Positions 26,969 through 35,321 of a stretch of 37,705 bases of DNA are shown in pieces (the stretch's first letter is position 1; each line of letters begins with the position of its first letter). Made by a program: the position numbers and the translations under genes. The notes beneath the pieces are model-generated. The model ran no database searches, had not been told where the DNA came from, and worked only from the letters and a program-made list of their open reading frames with translations. This DNA comes from Undibacterium sp. (GTDB lineage Bacteria; Pseudomonadota; Gammaproteobacteria; Burkholderiales; Burkholderiaceae): NCBI GenBank assembly GCA_014376575.1, contig JACMRF010000023.1, positions 1 to 37,705 on the forward strand, given 5' to 3'.

Positions 26969-27898
26969 TTAAGCGCGATCGGCAACACGTTCACCCATGA
27001 TGCCGGATGGACGCAGTGTCAATACAATAATTAATACGATGAATGCAAAAATGTCCTGGTACTGACTGCCTAAAAGACCACCAGTCAAATCACCAATGTA
27101 TCCAGCACCCAAACTTTCAATCAAGCCTAAAATAATACCTCCCACCATGGCACCATAAATATTCCCGATGCCACCAAGAACAGCCGCGGAAAAAGCTTTT
27201 AATCCAGGTACAAAGCCCATCGCAAATTGTGCCGAAGAGTAGTTTGCAGCCCACATCACACCGGCAATAGCGGCCAACGCGGCACCGATTGCAAACGTAG
27301 CGACGATGACCTTATTTGAATCAACGCCCATCAATCCAGCCACACGTGGATTTTCAGCAGTAGCACGCATAGCGCGGCCCATTTTAGTTTTCTCAACTAA
27401 CAATACTAAACCGACCATTGCCATCGTCGCGAGTACTAAAAGAAGAATTTGTGTTTGTGAAATTACCGCACCTCCGATATTCACCGGGGTTGATGGCATG
27501 ATCGGAGGAAATGAAATCGGGCTGCGACCCCAGATCATCATCGCAAAGGTTTGAACTAAAATTGAAACTCCAATCGCAGTAATGAGTGGCGCAAGACGCG
27601 GTGCATTTCTCAATCGCCTATAGGCAACGCGTTCAATCAAAACATTAACGCCAATGCAGACGGGTATCGCACCCAGAATTGCAATGATTAATTTAACAAT
27701 ACCTGGCAAGTCAGGTGCGATCACTTGAAGCAACTTCAAAATACTCAAACCAGCCATCGCCCCAATCATTAACACGTCACCGTGTGCGAAGTTGATCAGA
27801 TTTAAAACACCATAAACCATGGTGTAGCCCAGGGCAACCAAGGCATACATACTGCCAAGTACCAAGCCATTAATAATTTGCTGAATGAAAGTATCCAT
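26969..27898 (-). CDS. livH: Branched-chain amino acid ABC transporter permease LivH
   Basis: First gene of the transporter operon, a 309-residue permease with about eight membrane segments. LGYTMVYGVLNLINFAHGD near the N-terminus and the RATAENPRVAGLMGVD loop (the EAA-like contact with the ATPases) are LivH signatures. The usual substrate-binding protein gene (livK) is not upstream: a 601-bp non-coding region with a terminator and a possible leader ORF lies there instead. The binding protein must therefore be encoded elsewhere. Confidence 0.93.
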   Translation of the reverse strand: MDTFIQQIINGLVLGSMYALVALGYTMVYGVLNLINFAHGDVLMIGAMAGLSILKLLQVIAPDLPGIVKLIIAILGAIPVCIGVNVLIERVAYRRLRNAPRLAPLITAIGVSILVQTFAMMIWGRSPISFPPIMPSTPVNIGGAVISQTQILLLVLATMAMVGLVLLVEKTKMGRAMRATAENPRVAGLMGVDSNKVIVATFAIGAALAAIAGVMWAANYSSAQFAMGFVPGLKAFSAAVLGGIGNIYGAMVGGIILGLIESLGAGYIGDLTGGLLGSQYQDIFAFIVLIIVLTLRPSGIMGERVADRA

Positions 27899-27982
27899 GC
27901 TGCTTTTCTTTCTATAAACGAAACAATTTTTTACAAGATGATGCGAAATGTAGATCTTCTTTCAAAAAATATTTCACATAGC

Positions 27983-28012
27983 AAAAACGGCACCCTATTT
28001 GCTGGAGTGCCG
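27983..28012 (-). terminator. Intrinsic terminator upstream of livH
   Basis: On the minus strand, CGGCAC (28012-28007) pairs with GTGCCG (27993-27988), extendable by two further pairs including a G-U, and is followed by five T residues. It lies 84 nt before the livH start. It could end the ispH transcript after a long 3' UTR, or attenuate the liv operon. Confidence 0.65.
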
Positions 28013-28078
28013 CCGAAATTCAAAATATGCCAGAATCCAAAGTCCGACAAAGGAAGAAAATGATCACGCCGACGGACT

Positions 28079-28117
28079 TTAAAGAAGGTGGGCAGTTACT
28101 GCAAGCATAACCACCAT
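28079..28117 (-). CDS. Possible Val/Leu-rich leader peptide upstream of livH (12 aa)
   Basis: On the minus strand, ATG 28117 opens a 12-codon ORF whose product, MVVMLAVTAHLL, contains three Val and three Leu. Its stop codon overlaps the 3' end of an 8-bp inverted repeat, and an intrinsic terminator follows about 67 nt later, before livH. This fits a branched-chain amino acid attenuator. However, there is no clear ribosome binding site, the ORF is short enough to occur by chance, and I found no convincing antiterminator pairing. Confidence 0.3.
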   Translation of the reverse strand: MVVMLAVTAHLL

Positions 28118-28499
28118 CAATCAAATAAAAGTTTAAAAAATACGAACTACAGAGCGGCCAAATCGTGACAGCTTTTAAAAGAGCAATAAATACGTATTAA
28201 CCGCAGACAGGACAAAACTAGCAACAAATGCGAAGATTTAGGTCGTATAGTAAAAGACGATTTTCTTCGTTTAACCAATGCAACGCTACAAATAAAATTT
28301 CTTCATGTCATTACAAGTTGCTATTGGTTGCATTATTTATGTGATGTTTTTTAACCACATTCAGACCACCATATTATTAATAGTTGCGTTGAAATTGAGT
28401 AAATTTATACGACAAGCGCGGCATTCATAGCTTAAGATTTAACTAAGCTAAACAGTCCTTCCGATTATTAGTAAAAAACCAAACATAACAGTACCAATC

Positions 28500-29456
28500 T
28501 TATTGCTTTAAGTGCTTTGCCACATTCACGCCCGTCAATCCCTTAGGCAAAGGAAACGTTACACTTTCCTCCGCCCCCTCGAGTATTCTGACACTCTTCA
28601 CACCAAGCTCTTTGAGCCGCTCAATTACTTGTATTACCAGTATTTCAGGAGCTGACGCACCCGCCGTGACGCCAATTCGTTTGCAATTGACAATCCAGTC
28701 TTGGCTAATCTGCTCAGCATTATCAACCATAAAGGACGCAGTACCCATTTTTTGAGCGACCTCTCTTAATCGATTTGAGTTTGAACTGTTTGCACTCCCG
28801 ACTACAATGACCAAGTCAACTTTTGGTGCCATAAATTTGACAGCCTCTTGGCGATTAGTCGTTGCATAACAAATGTCGCCTTTTTTTGGCTCTCGAATAT
28901 TGGGAAATTTTTGTTTCAAGGAAGCAATGATGTCTAGCGTATCGTCAACAGACAAAGTAGTTTGAGTAACGTAGGCTAAAAGATTTGGCGCTGTTACTTG
29001 AAGTTTTTGCACATCATCAACTGTTTCAACCAAATACATACCTCCTTTACTTTGCCCCATCGTGCCCTCAACCTCTGGATGTCCGTGATGTCCAATCATA
29101 ATAATTTCACGTCCTTCTCGTCGCATTTTCGCGACTTCCATATGAACTTTCGTGACTAGTGGACAGGTAGCATCAAAGATTGTCAGGCCTCGCAATTCAG
29201 CATCGTCTCGTACCGCTTGCGAAACGCCATGTGCTGAAAAAATCACTGTATTTCCAGGCGGCACATCGTCTAACTCCTCAATAAAAATTGCACCTTTTTG
29301 CTTTAAATCATTAACAACATAAGCATTATGTACAATCTCATGGCGTACATAGATTGGAGCACCAAACTGTTGTAAGGCGCGTTCCACGATCTCAATTGCA
29401 CGATCAACTCCAGCACAAAACCCTCTTGGCTGAGCGAGTAAAATTTCTTTATTCAT
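28500..29456 (-). CDS. ispH: 4-hydroxy-3-methylbut-2-enyl diphosphate reductase
   Basis: IspH is the iron-sulfur enzyme that performs the last step of the MEP isoprenoid pathway, making IPP and DMAPP from HMBPP. The three cluster-binding cysteines are C14 (RGFCAGV), C98 ([10 protein letters not shown]) and C196 (ICYATTNRQ). Substrate-binding histidines lie in HEIVHN and [14 protein letters not shown], and the [10 protein letters not shown] and GASAPE motifs are intact. The frame is open to 29552, but ATG 29456 gives the normal 318 residues, begins at [14 protein letters not shown] and has AGGGG just upstream. It starts 7 nt after the fkpB stop codon, a conserved pairing. Confidence 0.95.
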   Translation of the reverse strand: MNKEILLAQPRGFCAGVDRAIEIVERALQQFGAPIYVRHEIVHNAYVVNDLKQKGAIFIEELDDVPPGNTVIFSAHGVSQAVRDDAELRGLTIFDATCPLVTKVHMEVAKMRREGREIIMIGHHGHPEVEGTMGQSKGGMYLVETVDDVQKLQVTAPNLLAYVTQTTLSVDDTLDIIASLKQKFPNIREPKKGDICYATTNRQEAVKFMAPKVDLVIVVGSANSSNSNRLREVAQKMGTASFMVDNAEQISQDWIVNCKRIGVTAGASAPEILVIQVIERLKELGVKSVRILEGAEESVTFPLPKGLTGVNVAKHLKQ

Positions 29457-29463
29457 ATTACCC

Positions 29464-29919
29464 CTACAAAATACCAATGATTTTCGCCTCAAGTACCAGC
29501 TTTTGCCCGGCCAATGGGTGATTAAAGTCAAACAACGCGCCGGTTTCATCAATTGCTTTTAGGATTCCGGCAAATTTACCACCGGATGGCGCAGAAAAAT
29601 CGACTAGATCACCAATTGCATATTGTTCGCCAAAAGCAGAATTTTTCTCCAGTGTCGCAAGGGAAACGCGCTGTATCAAATCTGGATTGCGTTGCCCGAA
29701 AGCATTTTCTGGCAATAACTCCTGCCTTGTTTCTGATCCTTCCTGCAAACCCAATAGTGCAGCTTCTATCCCAGGGGCGAGCTGACCTTGGCCCATCTGT
29801 AACGTAGCGGGGCTATCATTAAAAGTACTGATAATATCTTCGCCATTCAAATTAGAAAGTCGATAATGCAAAGTCAAATAAGCATCAGGAGTGACGACAG
29901 GTGTTGATAAATAAGACAT
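29464..29919 (-). CDS. fkpB: FKBP-type peptidyl-prolyl isomerase (SlpA type)
   Basis: A 151-residue cytoplasmic FKBP-like prolyl isomerase with chaperone activity of the SlpA branch. It shows the FKBP core interrupted by an IF (insert-in-flap) domain: LTLHYRL, then [19 protein letters not shown], the [13 protein letters not shown] insert, and [15 protein letters not shown] near the end. FkpB is very often directly upstream of ispH in proteobacteria, as it is here with a 7-nt gap. It is divergent from radC over 96 bp. Confidence 0.9.
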   Translation of the reverse strand: MSYLSTPVVTPDAYLTLHYRLSNLNGEDIISTFNDSPATLQMGQGQLAPGIEAALLGLQEGSETRQELLPENAFGQRNPDLIQRVSLATLEKNSAFGEQYAIGDLVDFSAPSGGKFAGILKAIDETGALFDFNHPLAGQKLVLEAKIIGIL

Positions 29920-30015
29920 AATTCAGCCAATAATCGATTAAGTTGATATTGTAAGCCAGCTAGCGCCTCAAGATCGTCCCCTTCTCTGCTTTATAGAATC
30001 CTCAAGGAATATTTT

Positions 30016-30690
30016 ATGGCAATAAACGACTGGCCAGAAGATCAGCGCCCTAGAGAAAGATTAATTAAGTATGGCGCGGCTGCGTTGTCGGATGCTGAAT
30101 TACTTGCGGTGTTTTTGCGTATTGGCGTCAAAGGAAAAAGCGCTGTCGATCTTGGTCGCGACATGCTTAGCCACTTCGGATCACTGACTTCCATGTTCAC
30201 TGCCAATCTAAAAGATTTTTCTTCCATACACGGCTTAGGCACTGCAAAATATGCTCAATTACATGCTGTGCTAGAACTTGCACAGCGTTCTATTTCAGAG
30301 GAACTGAAGACAAATGAACCTCTCTCCTCTCCGGATTCTGTCAAAAATTATCTGCAACTTTTAATCGGAAATAAACCATACGAATCTTTTGCGGTGTTAT
30401 TTTTAGATATAAAAAATCGACTAATTAAGTCAGAAGAACTATTTCGTGGAACACTGAACCATGCGAGTGTATACCCAAGAGAGGTAGTCAAAGCGGCACT
30501 TTGTCATAACGCGGCTAGTGTTATATTGGCACATAACCATCCCTCCGGATCTTGTGAGCCTAGCCAAGCTGATTTGTCCCTTACCCAAACGCTTAAGCAC
30601 GCATTGGCACTTGTAGATGTTCGCGTTCTCGATCATTTCATTGTAGCAAATCCGAATGTTTATTCGTTTGCGGAACATGGTCAAATATAA
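30016..30690 (+). CDS. radC: RadC family JAB/MPN domain protein
   Basis: A 224-residue RadC protein: an N-terminal helix-hairpin-helix-like part (about 20-80) and a C-terminal JAB1/MPN domain with the metal-binding motif H173-x-H175-P-S-G...D186. The biochemical role is not established. Historical DNA repair claims were withdrawn for E. coli, although the domain resembles a metallo-isopeptidase. It precedes rpmB-rpmG on the same strand, a conserved order, but those genes have their own promoter. The start at ATG 30016 has AAGGA upstream. Confidence 0.93.
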   Translation: MAINDWPEDQRPRERLIKYGAAALSDAELLAVFLRIGVKGKSAVDLGRDMLSHFGSLTSMFTANLKDFSSIHGLGTAKYAQLHAVLELAQRSISEELKTNEPLSSPDSVKNYLQLLIGNKPYESFAVLFLDIKNRLIKSEELFRGTLNHASVYPREVVKAALCHNAASVILAHNHPSGSCEPSQADLSLTQTLKHALALVDVRVLDHFIVANPNVYSFAEHGQI

Positions 30691-30748
30691 GACGATTAAA
30701 TTGTTAAATAAGTTAAATAAAAAAGACACAATTGTTTTTCGCAAGTCG

Positions 30749-30777
30749 TTGATAATTCATGATATTTTCGTTATACT
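30749..30777 (+). promoter_or_regulatory. Promoter of rpmB-rpmG
   Basis: TTGATA (30749-30754) and TATACT (30772-30777) are separated by exactly 17 bp, with five of six consensus matches in each. Transcription would begin about 35 nt before the rpmB start. Confidence 0.8.
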
Positions 30778-30817
30778 AGCTTTTTTCCAATTTCGGAAAC
30801 ATATCAAGGAGTGAAAC

Positions 30818-31054
30818 ATGGCGCGTGTATGCCAAGTTACTGGGAAGGGGCCAATGGTTGGCAACAATGTGTCCCATGCGAACAACAAAACAAAACGTCG
30901 CTTTTTGCCTAATCTGCAAAATCGTCGATTTTTCGTAGAATCAGAAAACCGTTGGGTTTCCCTGCGTCTATCTAACGCAGGCTTGCGCATTGTTGACAAA
31001 ATCGGTATCGATGCCGTTTTAGTTGATATGCGTGCTCGCGGCGAAAAAGTTTAA
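30818..31054 (+). CDS. rpmB: 50S ribosomal protein L28
   Basis: A 78-residue basic protein of the large ribosomal subunit. It begins [29 protein letters not shown] (quoted in family form: the CQVTGKGP and [13 protein letters not shown] motifs), which is diagnostic for L28. AAGGAG lies 6 nt before the ATG. It is followed 26 nt later by rpmG, the usual partner. Confidence 0.97.
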   Translation: MARVCQVTGKGPMVGNNVSHANNKTKRRFLPNLQNRRFFVESENRWVSLRLSNAGLRIVDKIGIDAVLVDMRARGEKV

Positions 31055-31080
31055 GCGAAAATCACTGTTAGGAAAATATC

Positions 31081-31248
31081 ATGGCTAAATCTGGTCGCGA
31101 CAAAATCAAACTGGAATCGACTGCTGGTACAGGTCATTTCTATACCACATCAAAAAACAAGCGAACGATGCCTGAAAAAATGGAGATCATGAAGTTTGAT
31201 CCCAAGGCTCGCAAGCATGTAATTTACAAAGAAACTAAGATTAAATAA
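31081..31248 (+). CDS. rpmG: 50S ribosomal protein L33
   Basis: A 55-residue protein of the large subunit with the L33 pattern: [26 protein letters not shown], and a C-terminal [13 protein letters not shown]. It lacks zinc-ribbon cysteines, so it is the C-minus form. It was found by reading the frame after rpmB and ends at TAA 31246-31248, followed by a strong terminator. It is co-transcribed with rpmB. Confidence 0.97.
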   Translation: MAKSGRDKIKLESTAGTGHFYTTSKNKRTMPEKMEIMKFDPKARKHVIYKETKIK

Positions 31249-31262
31249 AATTTATTTCTTAT

Positions 31263-31292
31263 AAAAACCCTGTTTTTTAGCAGGGTTTTTTT
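31263..31292 (+). terminator. Intrinsic terminator after rpmG
   Basis: AAAAACCCTG (31263-31272) pairs with CAGGGTTTTT (31281-31290), with an 8-nt loop and a T run on the plus strand, 14 nt after the rpmG stop codon. Confidence 0.9.
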
Positions 31293-31334
31293 GTTGCTTC
31301 TTTCTACTATTTTTTCTAGTACCACTATTAAAAC

Positions 31335-31365
31335 AAAAATGGCGCTTTTTAAGAGCGCCATTTTT
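31335..31365 (-). terminator. Terminator of the desaturase gene
   Basis: A 12-bp stem, core GGCGCT (31341-31346) / AGCGCC (31354-31359) extended by ATTTTT/AAAAAT on both sides. It lies 21 nt past the end of the leftward desaturase gene and can work in either direction. Confidence 0.85.
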
Positions 31366-31386
31366 ATCAAGTATATTTAATAGTCA

Positions 31387-32589
31387 TTAAGCGTAACTAC
31401 GGAGTCTTCGCGAAAAATCATGCAAAGTCTGAATTCCCGATGCCTCTGCACGAATGCACCAGTCTTGCAATTGACAAACTAGTTGTTCGCGACTGAAAGT
31501 TGAACGCTCCCAAATCAATCCCAGTTCAACGCGCATTTCATGCATTGTTTTTAGTGCGCTGCTATGTGCGAGCAATTCGGACAATTGCTGTTTTTGAGGA
31601 GCTTCCAACTTAGTAGGCTCTCTCTGCAAAAGTTTCTTTGCAGCTCGCAAAAATCCTTCTTCAAACTGTGATTTGACTCGCAACTGAACAACCTCACTAC
31701 GCCAAGCGCAACGTAAAGATTTTGTATATTTTGCCATTACGTCATACCTATTTGCAATTACCGCTTGCAGCGTGTCGAGATCAATGATAATTTTTTCTTT
31801 TGAAAATTTTGGCTCTGGAGCAATTTTTTTCACATTGGCCAAACCCACAATTTCGAGAGACCGAATGTAAAACCAACCAATGTCAAATTCATACCATTTC
31901 GATGAAAGCTTCGCAGAGGTACCGAAAGTATGATGATTGTTATGCAATTCCTCTCCGCCTATTAAAATACCTAAAGGAAAAATATTTGTTGATGCATCTG
32001 CACAATCATAATTTCTATAACCCCAATAGTGTCCAATACCATTAATAATTCCAGCTGCAGTAACAGGAATCCACATCATTTGCACTGCCCAAACACTCAC
32101 TCCAACGATACCAAATAGAAATAGATCAATAACAAGCATTAAGACAATGCCTTGCCAACTGAATCGAGTATACACATTGCGCTCCATCCAATCATCCGGA
32201 GTACCGTGTCCATATTTTCGCATGGTCTCCAAATTTTTAGATTCTGCACGGTATAGCTCGGCGCCTTGGAACAAGACCTTCTTGATACCGCGCGTTACCG
32301 GGCTATGAGGATCTTCTTCTGTGTCGCATTTGGCATGATGTTTACGATGAATTGCAGCCCATTCTTTTGTCACTTGTCCGGTGGTTAACCATAACCAAAA
32401 ACGAAAAAAATGACTCGGTATGGCATGTAATTCAAGTGCGCGATGTGCCTGACAACGATGCAAAAAAATAGTCACGCTCGCAATAGTGATGTGAGTAACC
32501 GCCATTGTAAAAGCGAAGACCTGCCATCCATTCGCGCGAGTTACACCATTTGAAAGAAAATCGATTAATGCATTGAGAAAAGTGATCAA
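31387..32589 (-). CDS. Membrane fatty acid desaturase (acyl-CoA delta-9 type)
   Basis: A 400-residue integral membrane di-iron desaturase. The three histidine boxes are H44-RCQA-H49, H81-RK-H84-H85 and H216-NN-H219-H220, with the extra H187 of the stearoyl-CoA desaturase group. Several hydrophobic segments lie between them. A C-terminal soluble extension of about 140 residues has no family motif that I recognise. It probably introduces a double bond into membrane acyl chains. The start is a TTG at 32589: GGAG (32604-32601) lies 11 nt upstream, and the first ATG after that ribosome binding site is out of frame and ends after three codons. It is the last gene of a leftward cluster. Confidence 0.85.
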   Translation of the reverse strand: MITFLNALIDFLSNGVTRANGWQVFAFTMAVTHITIASVTIFLHRCQAHRALELHAIPSHFFRFWLWLTTGQVTKEWAAIHRKHHAKCDTEEDPHSPVTRGIKKVLFQGAELYRAESKNLETMRKYGHGTPDDWMERNVYTRFSWQGIVLMLVIDLFLFGIVGVSVWAVQMMWIPVTAAGIINGIGHYWGYRNYDCADASTNIFPLGILIGGEELHNNHHTFGTSAKLSSKWYEFDIGWFYIRSLEIVGLANVKKIAPEPKFSKEKIIIDLDTLQAVIANRYDVMAKYTKSLRCAWRSEVVQLRVKSQFEEGFLRAAKKLLQREPTKLEAPQKQQLSELLAHSSALKTMHEMRVELGLIWERSTFSREQLVCQLQDWCIRAEASGIQTLHDFSRRLRSYA

Positions 32590-32625
32590 AATAACATTTA
32601 CTCCGTGGTTAATTGCATAATTGGC

Positions 32626-32647
32626 GCTTATTTTAAAGAAAATAAGC
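32626..32647. repeat. 9-bp AT-rich inverted repeat upstream of the desaturase
   Basis: GCTTATTTT (32626-32634) and AAAATAAGC (32639-32647) are separated by 4 bp. No T tract follows on either strand, so it is not an obvious terminator. It lies about 40 bp upstream of the desaturase start and could be an operator for a fatty-acid-responsive regulator, but no known site is recognised. Confidence 0.45.
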
Positions 32648-32687
32648 TAAAAATTTTGTTACCTGCGTTCGTATTTTACCGTTTTTT

Positions 32688-33995
32688 CTAATGAAGGTCT
32701 AAGGCTTTACCGGAAGCATCATTCATTGTGATGACACGCTGCGGGTAAGGTAATTCAGTCTTGCTCGATTGCAACACACCCCATATTGCCTGATTTACTT
32801 CAGACAAAACATTTATTTTGCCATTTTCTGGATCTGCGATCCAAAACGCCACTCGCAAATCTAGTCCATCCACACCAAATTTCATCAAATATGTCGAGGG
32901 GAATTTAGCCTTTGAAACTCGCTCGACACTCGCAGCAGCTTGCGCTAACAGCGGTAGTAACATGTCTAAGTTCGTCTTGTAAGCAACCGTTAAATCTGTT
33001 GTCATAACAACAGAACGGTCAGTCAACGAGTAATTTTGTACCGGATTAGAAACCAGCATTTCATTTGGAATAATCGACTCCCCGCCATCCATTCCTTTCA
33101 AAACAGTATAGCGAGTCTTGATATTGGTAATTTCACCATTGAATTTATCTACTGAAATTAAATCACCAATCGACATGCTGCCGTCAAGTAAGATGATAAA
33201 ACCTGATATGTAGCTACTAGTGATCTTTTGCAATCCAAAACCTAGGCCAACACCTAAAGCACCGCCAAAAACTGATAAGACAGTTAAATCGATACCGACG
33301 ATTGATAAGCTCATCAAAATGGCGAGCAAAATTAGAGCCGCTCTTCCCAATCTCGAAAAAACCACTTTGAGAGAAGAATGCATACTCGGTAACAACATAA
33401 GGCGAGCTTCAATTGCAGCGCTTGCCCACATTGCTACAATTAAAGTGACGGTGATAGAAACGAATATCTGCAATATCTCCAACAGGGAGATTTTATTGCG
33501 GCCAAAAGGAATAACAGTTTCTTCTAACGAGGAGAAGAGCTCTTGCCACAATCCAGTAAAATATAGCATTACCCCAAGCATTACCAAGCCAGCAAACAAC
33601 TTTTCGAAAATACCAAGAAAATCCCCAATTTTCCCTTCACGAGCAAAAGTGCGCCGCACAACATAAAAACCAAATCGAATTAAGGCAAACGAACCAACAA
33701 TGGGAAAAAGCAAACTCAACAAATTCGTATGCTGCCATTTTCCCAGCATCGCTCTGGCAATGATAAGAAATAGTAAGGAAAGAGTGGGTAGCAGCACTCT
33801 TGAAAAACTTTCTACACTTGATTTTACTGAATCCGATAATGGATCAATATGCCGGAACAATTTCCTGAGGAACTGAGAAACAATCCACGCTAGAGCAAAG
33901 CAAATAACCACGGCACCAATTTGCCAAAGAAAACTGGACTCCTGAAAGTCATCTACCAAGTTTAAAACCAAACTCTCTAATAATGGAACGCTCAT
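32688..33995 (-). CDS. MscS-family mechanosensitive ion channel
   Basis: A 435-residue inner-membrane protein with about five or six hydrophobic segments, then the MscS pore helix and beta domain. The glycine/alanine-rich pore-lining region FGGALGVGLGFGLQKITSSYISGFIILLD (quoted in pieces; about residues 248-275) and the following MSIGDLISVD are characteristic of MscS-like channels. The N-terminal membrane part is longer than in E. coli MscS. It probably releases solutes on hypo-osmotic shock. It begins 24 nt after the methyltransferase gene, and 98 bp separate it from the desaturase. Confidence 0.88.
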   Translation of the reverse strand: MSVPLLESLVLNLVDDFQESSFLWQIGAVVICFALAWIVSQFLRKLFRHIDPLSDSVKSSVESFSRVLLPTLSLLFLIIARAMLGKWQHTNLLSLLFPIVGSFALIRFGFYVVRRTFAREGKIGDFLGIFEKLFAGLVMLGVMLYFTGLWQELFSSLEETVIPFGRNKISLLEILQIFVSITVTLIVAMWASAAIEARLMLLPSMHSSLKVVFSRLGRAALILLAILMSLSIVGIDLTVLSVFGGALGVGLGFGLQKITSSYISGFIILLDGSMSIGDLISVDKFNGEITNIKTRYTVLKGMDGGESIIPNEMLVSNPVQNYSLTDRSVVMTTDLTVAYKTNLDMLLPLLAQAAASVERVSKAKFPSTYLMKFGVDGLDLRVAFWIADPENGKINVLSEVNQAIWGVLQSSKTELPYPQRVITMNDASGKALDLH

Positions 33996-34019
33996 AAATT
34001 AGGTTCAATTGCAGCCTAA

Positions 34020-35309
34020 TCAGGTTGCTAAAGTAACGACAATTTCAGTTGCCACATTATTTCGCTGCATAATCGCGGCAAAGAAACCATCGGTATGGTG
34101 CAGGTGCGGCAAAAGTTTGAGATAGTCTCCCATTTCCAGATCTACCTTTTGCTCGGCCAGTACCTGTGACACAGGAATTAGAGTGAAATCTGTATGGGCG
34201 GCTAAAAAGGCTTTAACAATGTTCTCGTTCTCTTCTTCAAGCATGCTGCAAGTTGCATAAACTAGTCGTCCGCCCCCTTTTAACAGTCTGGCAGCGCTAT
34301 CTAAAATTGCAATTTGCTTGACGTTTAACTCAGCAATTCCGGTTTCTGTCTGACGCCATTTTACGTCAGGATTACGTCTGAGAGTCCCTAAGCCACTGCA
34401 TGGAGCATCAACTAATACGCGATCAAGCTTACCAGCCAAACGCTTAATTTTGGAGTCTCTCTCGTGAGCAATGAGCACTGGATGAACGTTCGACAATCCG
34501 CTTCGCGCCAAACGGGGCTTCAATCGAGCCAATCGTTTTTCTGAAATATCGAACGCATAGAGACGCCCGGTATTCCGCATAAAAGCACCGAGCGCTAGCG
34601 TTTTCCCACCCGCACCAGCACAAAAATCCGCTACCATTTCGCCACGCTTTGCACCGACCAGTTGCGCCAGAAGTTGACTACCTTCATCCTGCACTTCTAT
34701 TGTTCCGTCCTTAAACAAAGGAAGATTTTGAATGGATGGTTTTTTCTTGATCCGCAAACCATTTGCTGAATAAGGGGTTGGCTCAGCAATAATTGGTGCG
34801 AGCGCCAGAGTACTGACAACGTCTGCCCTATTACCCTTCAAGGTATTTACCCTCAAGTCTAACGCGGCAGGCGTATTGAGAGCCTCGGCAAGTTGTAGAG
34901 CTTCATCTTCACCAAACCTTTGTGACAATTTCTGCCATAACCAACTAGGCATATTTGATTTCATCGCAACTGGCAAGTGCGAGCGATCAATCTGCATGAC
35001 CCTGTTGAGCCAAATTGTTTCTTCGTCGCTCAAGCCGCCGAGAGAGTCTACCCCAACAGCATCAGCCAACCCTAATAAAGTAATTCGACGCATTGCAGAA
35101 CCGGTGCCTGATTCTGAGAAGCTCGTATAGACGCTTTTATTGCGCAACAACCCGTAAATAGCTTCAGCAATCACACCTCTTTCTCGTCCACCTAAACGTG
35201 GATGCTCTCTAAAGTAACGTGAAAGCGTGCCGTCAGCGGGGCCTGTGAAGCGTAATATTTCGCGTAAAACTTCTTCGGCATGGCCAATGATTGCGGGAGG
35301 TAATCTCAT
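34020..35309 (-). CDS. RsmB/NOP-family RNA (cytosine-C5) methyltransferase
   Basis: A 429-residue SAM-dependent RNA m5C methyltransferase. SAM-binding motif I is DFCAGAGGKT (228-237), the TCS-type catalytic cysteine is C354 (YATCSMLEEENE), and the second, product-releasing cysteine is C304 (DAPCSGLGTLRRNPDVKW). The N-terminal about 150 residues form a helical domain that resembles but is shorter than the NusB-like domain of RsmB. It may therefore be a second RsmB paralogue rather than the main 16S m5C967 enzyme. It begins 12 nt after purN on the same strand. Confidence 0.87.
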   Translation of the reverse strand: MRLPPAIIGHAEEVLREILRFTGPADGTLSRYFREHPRLGGRERGVIAEAIYGLLRNKSVYTSFSESGTGSAMRRITLLGLADAVGVDSLGGLSDEETIWLNRVMQIDRSHLPVAMKSNMPSWLWQKLSQRFGEDEALQLAEALNTPAALDLRVNTLKGNRADVVSTLALAPIIAEPTPYSANGLRIKKKPSIQNLPLFKDGTIEVQDEGSQLLAQLVGAKRGEMVADFCAGAGGKTLALGAFMRNTGRLYAFDISEKRLARLKPRLARSGLSNVHPVLIAHERDSKIKRLAGKLDRVLVDAPCSGLGTLRRNPDVKWRQTETGIAELNVKQIAILDSAARLLKGGGRLVYATCSMLEEENENIVKAFLAAHTDFTLIPVSQVLAEQKVDLEMGDYLKLLPHLHHTDGFFAAIMQRNNVATEIVVTLAT

Positions 35310-35321
35310 CTTTATTCCTAT

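Larger units (their letters stand above)
27899..28499. other. 601-bp non-coding region upstream of livH
   Basis: No convincing gene lies here. It holds a minus-strand intrinsic terminator (27983-28012), an 8-bp inverted repeat AAAGTCCG (28039-28046) / CGGACTTT (28073-28080), and a 12-codon Val/Leu-rich ORF (28079-28117). The part from about 28120 to 28499 is AT-rich, with no recognisable gene remnant of livK on either strand. The promoter of the liv operon should lie here, but I could not fix it. Confidence 0.5.

Noticed and set aside
28120..28499. Possible degraded livK gene or small RNA upstream of livH
   Set aside because: No frame on either strand shows binding-protein-like sequence, and no paired promoter and terminator define an RNA in this part.
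29457..29552. 32-residue extension of IspH
   Set aside because: It overlaps fkpB on the same strand; ATG 29456 gives the normal IspH N-terminus and length.
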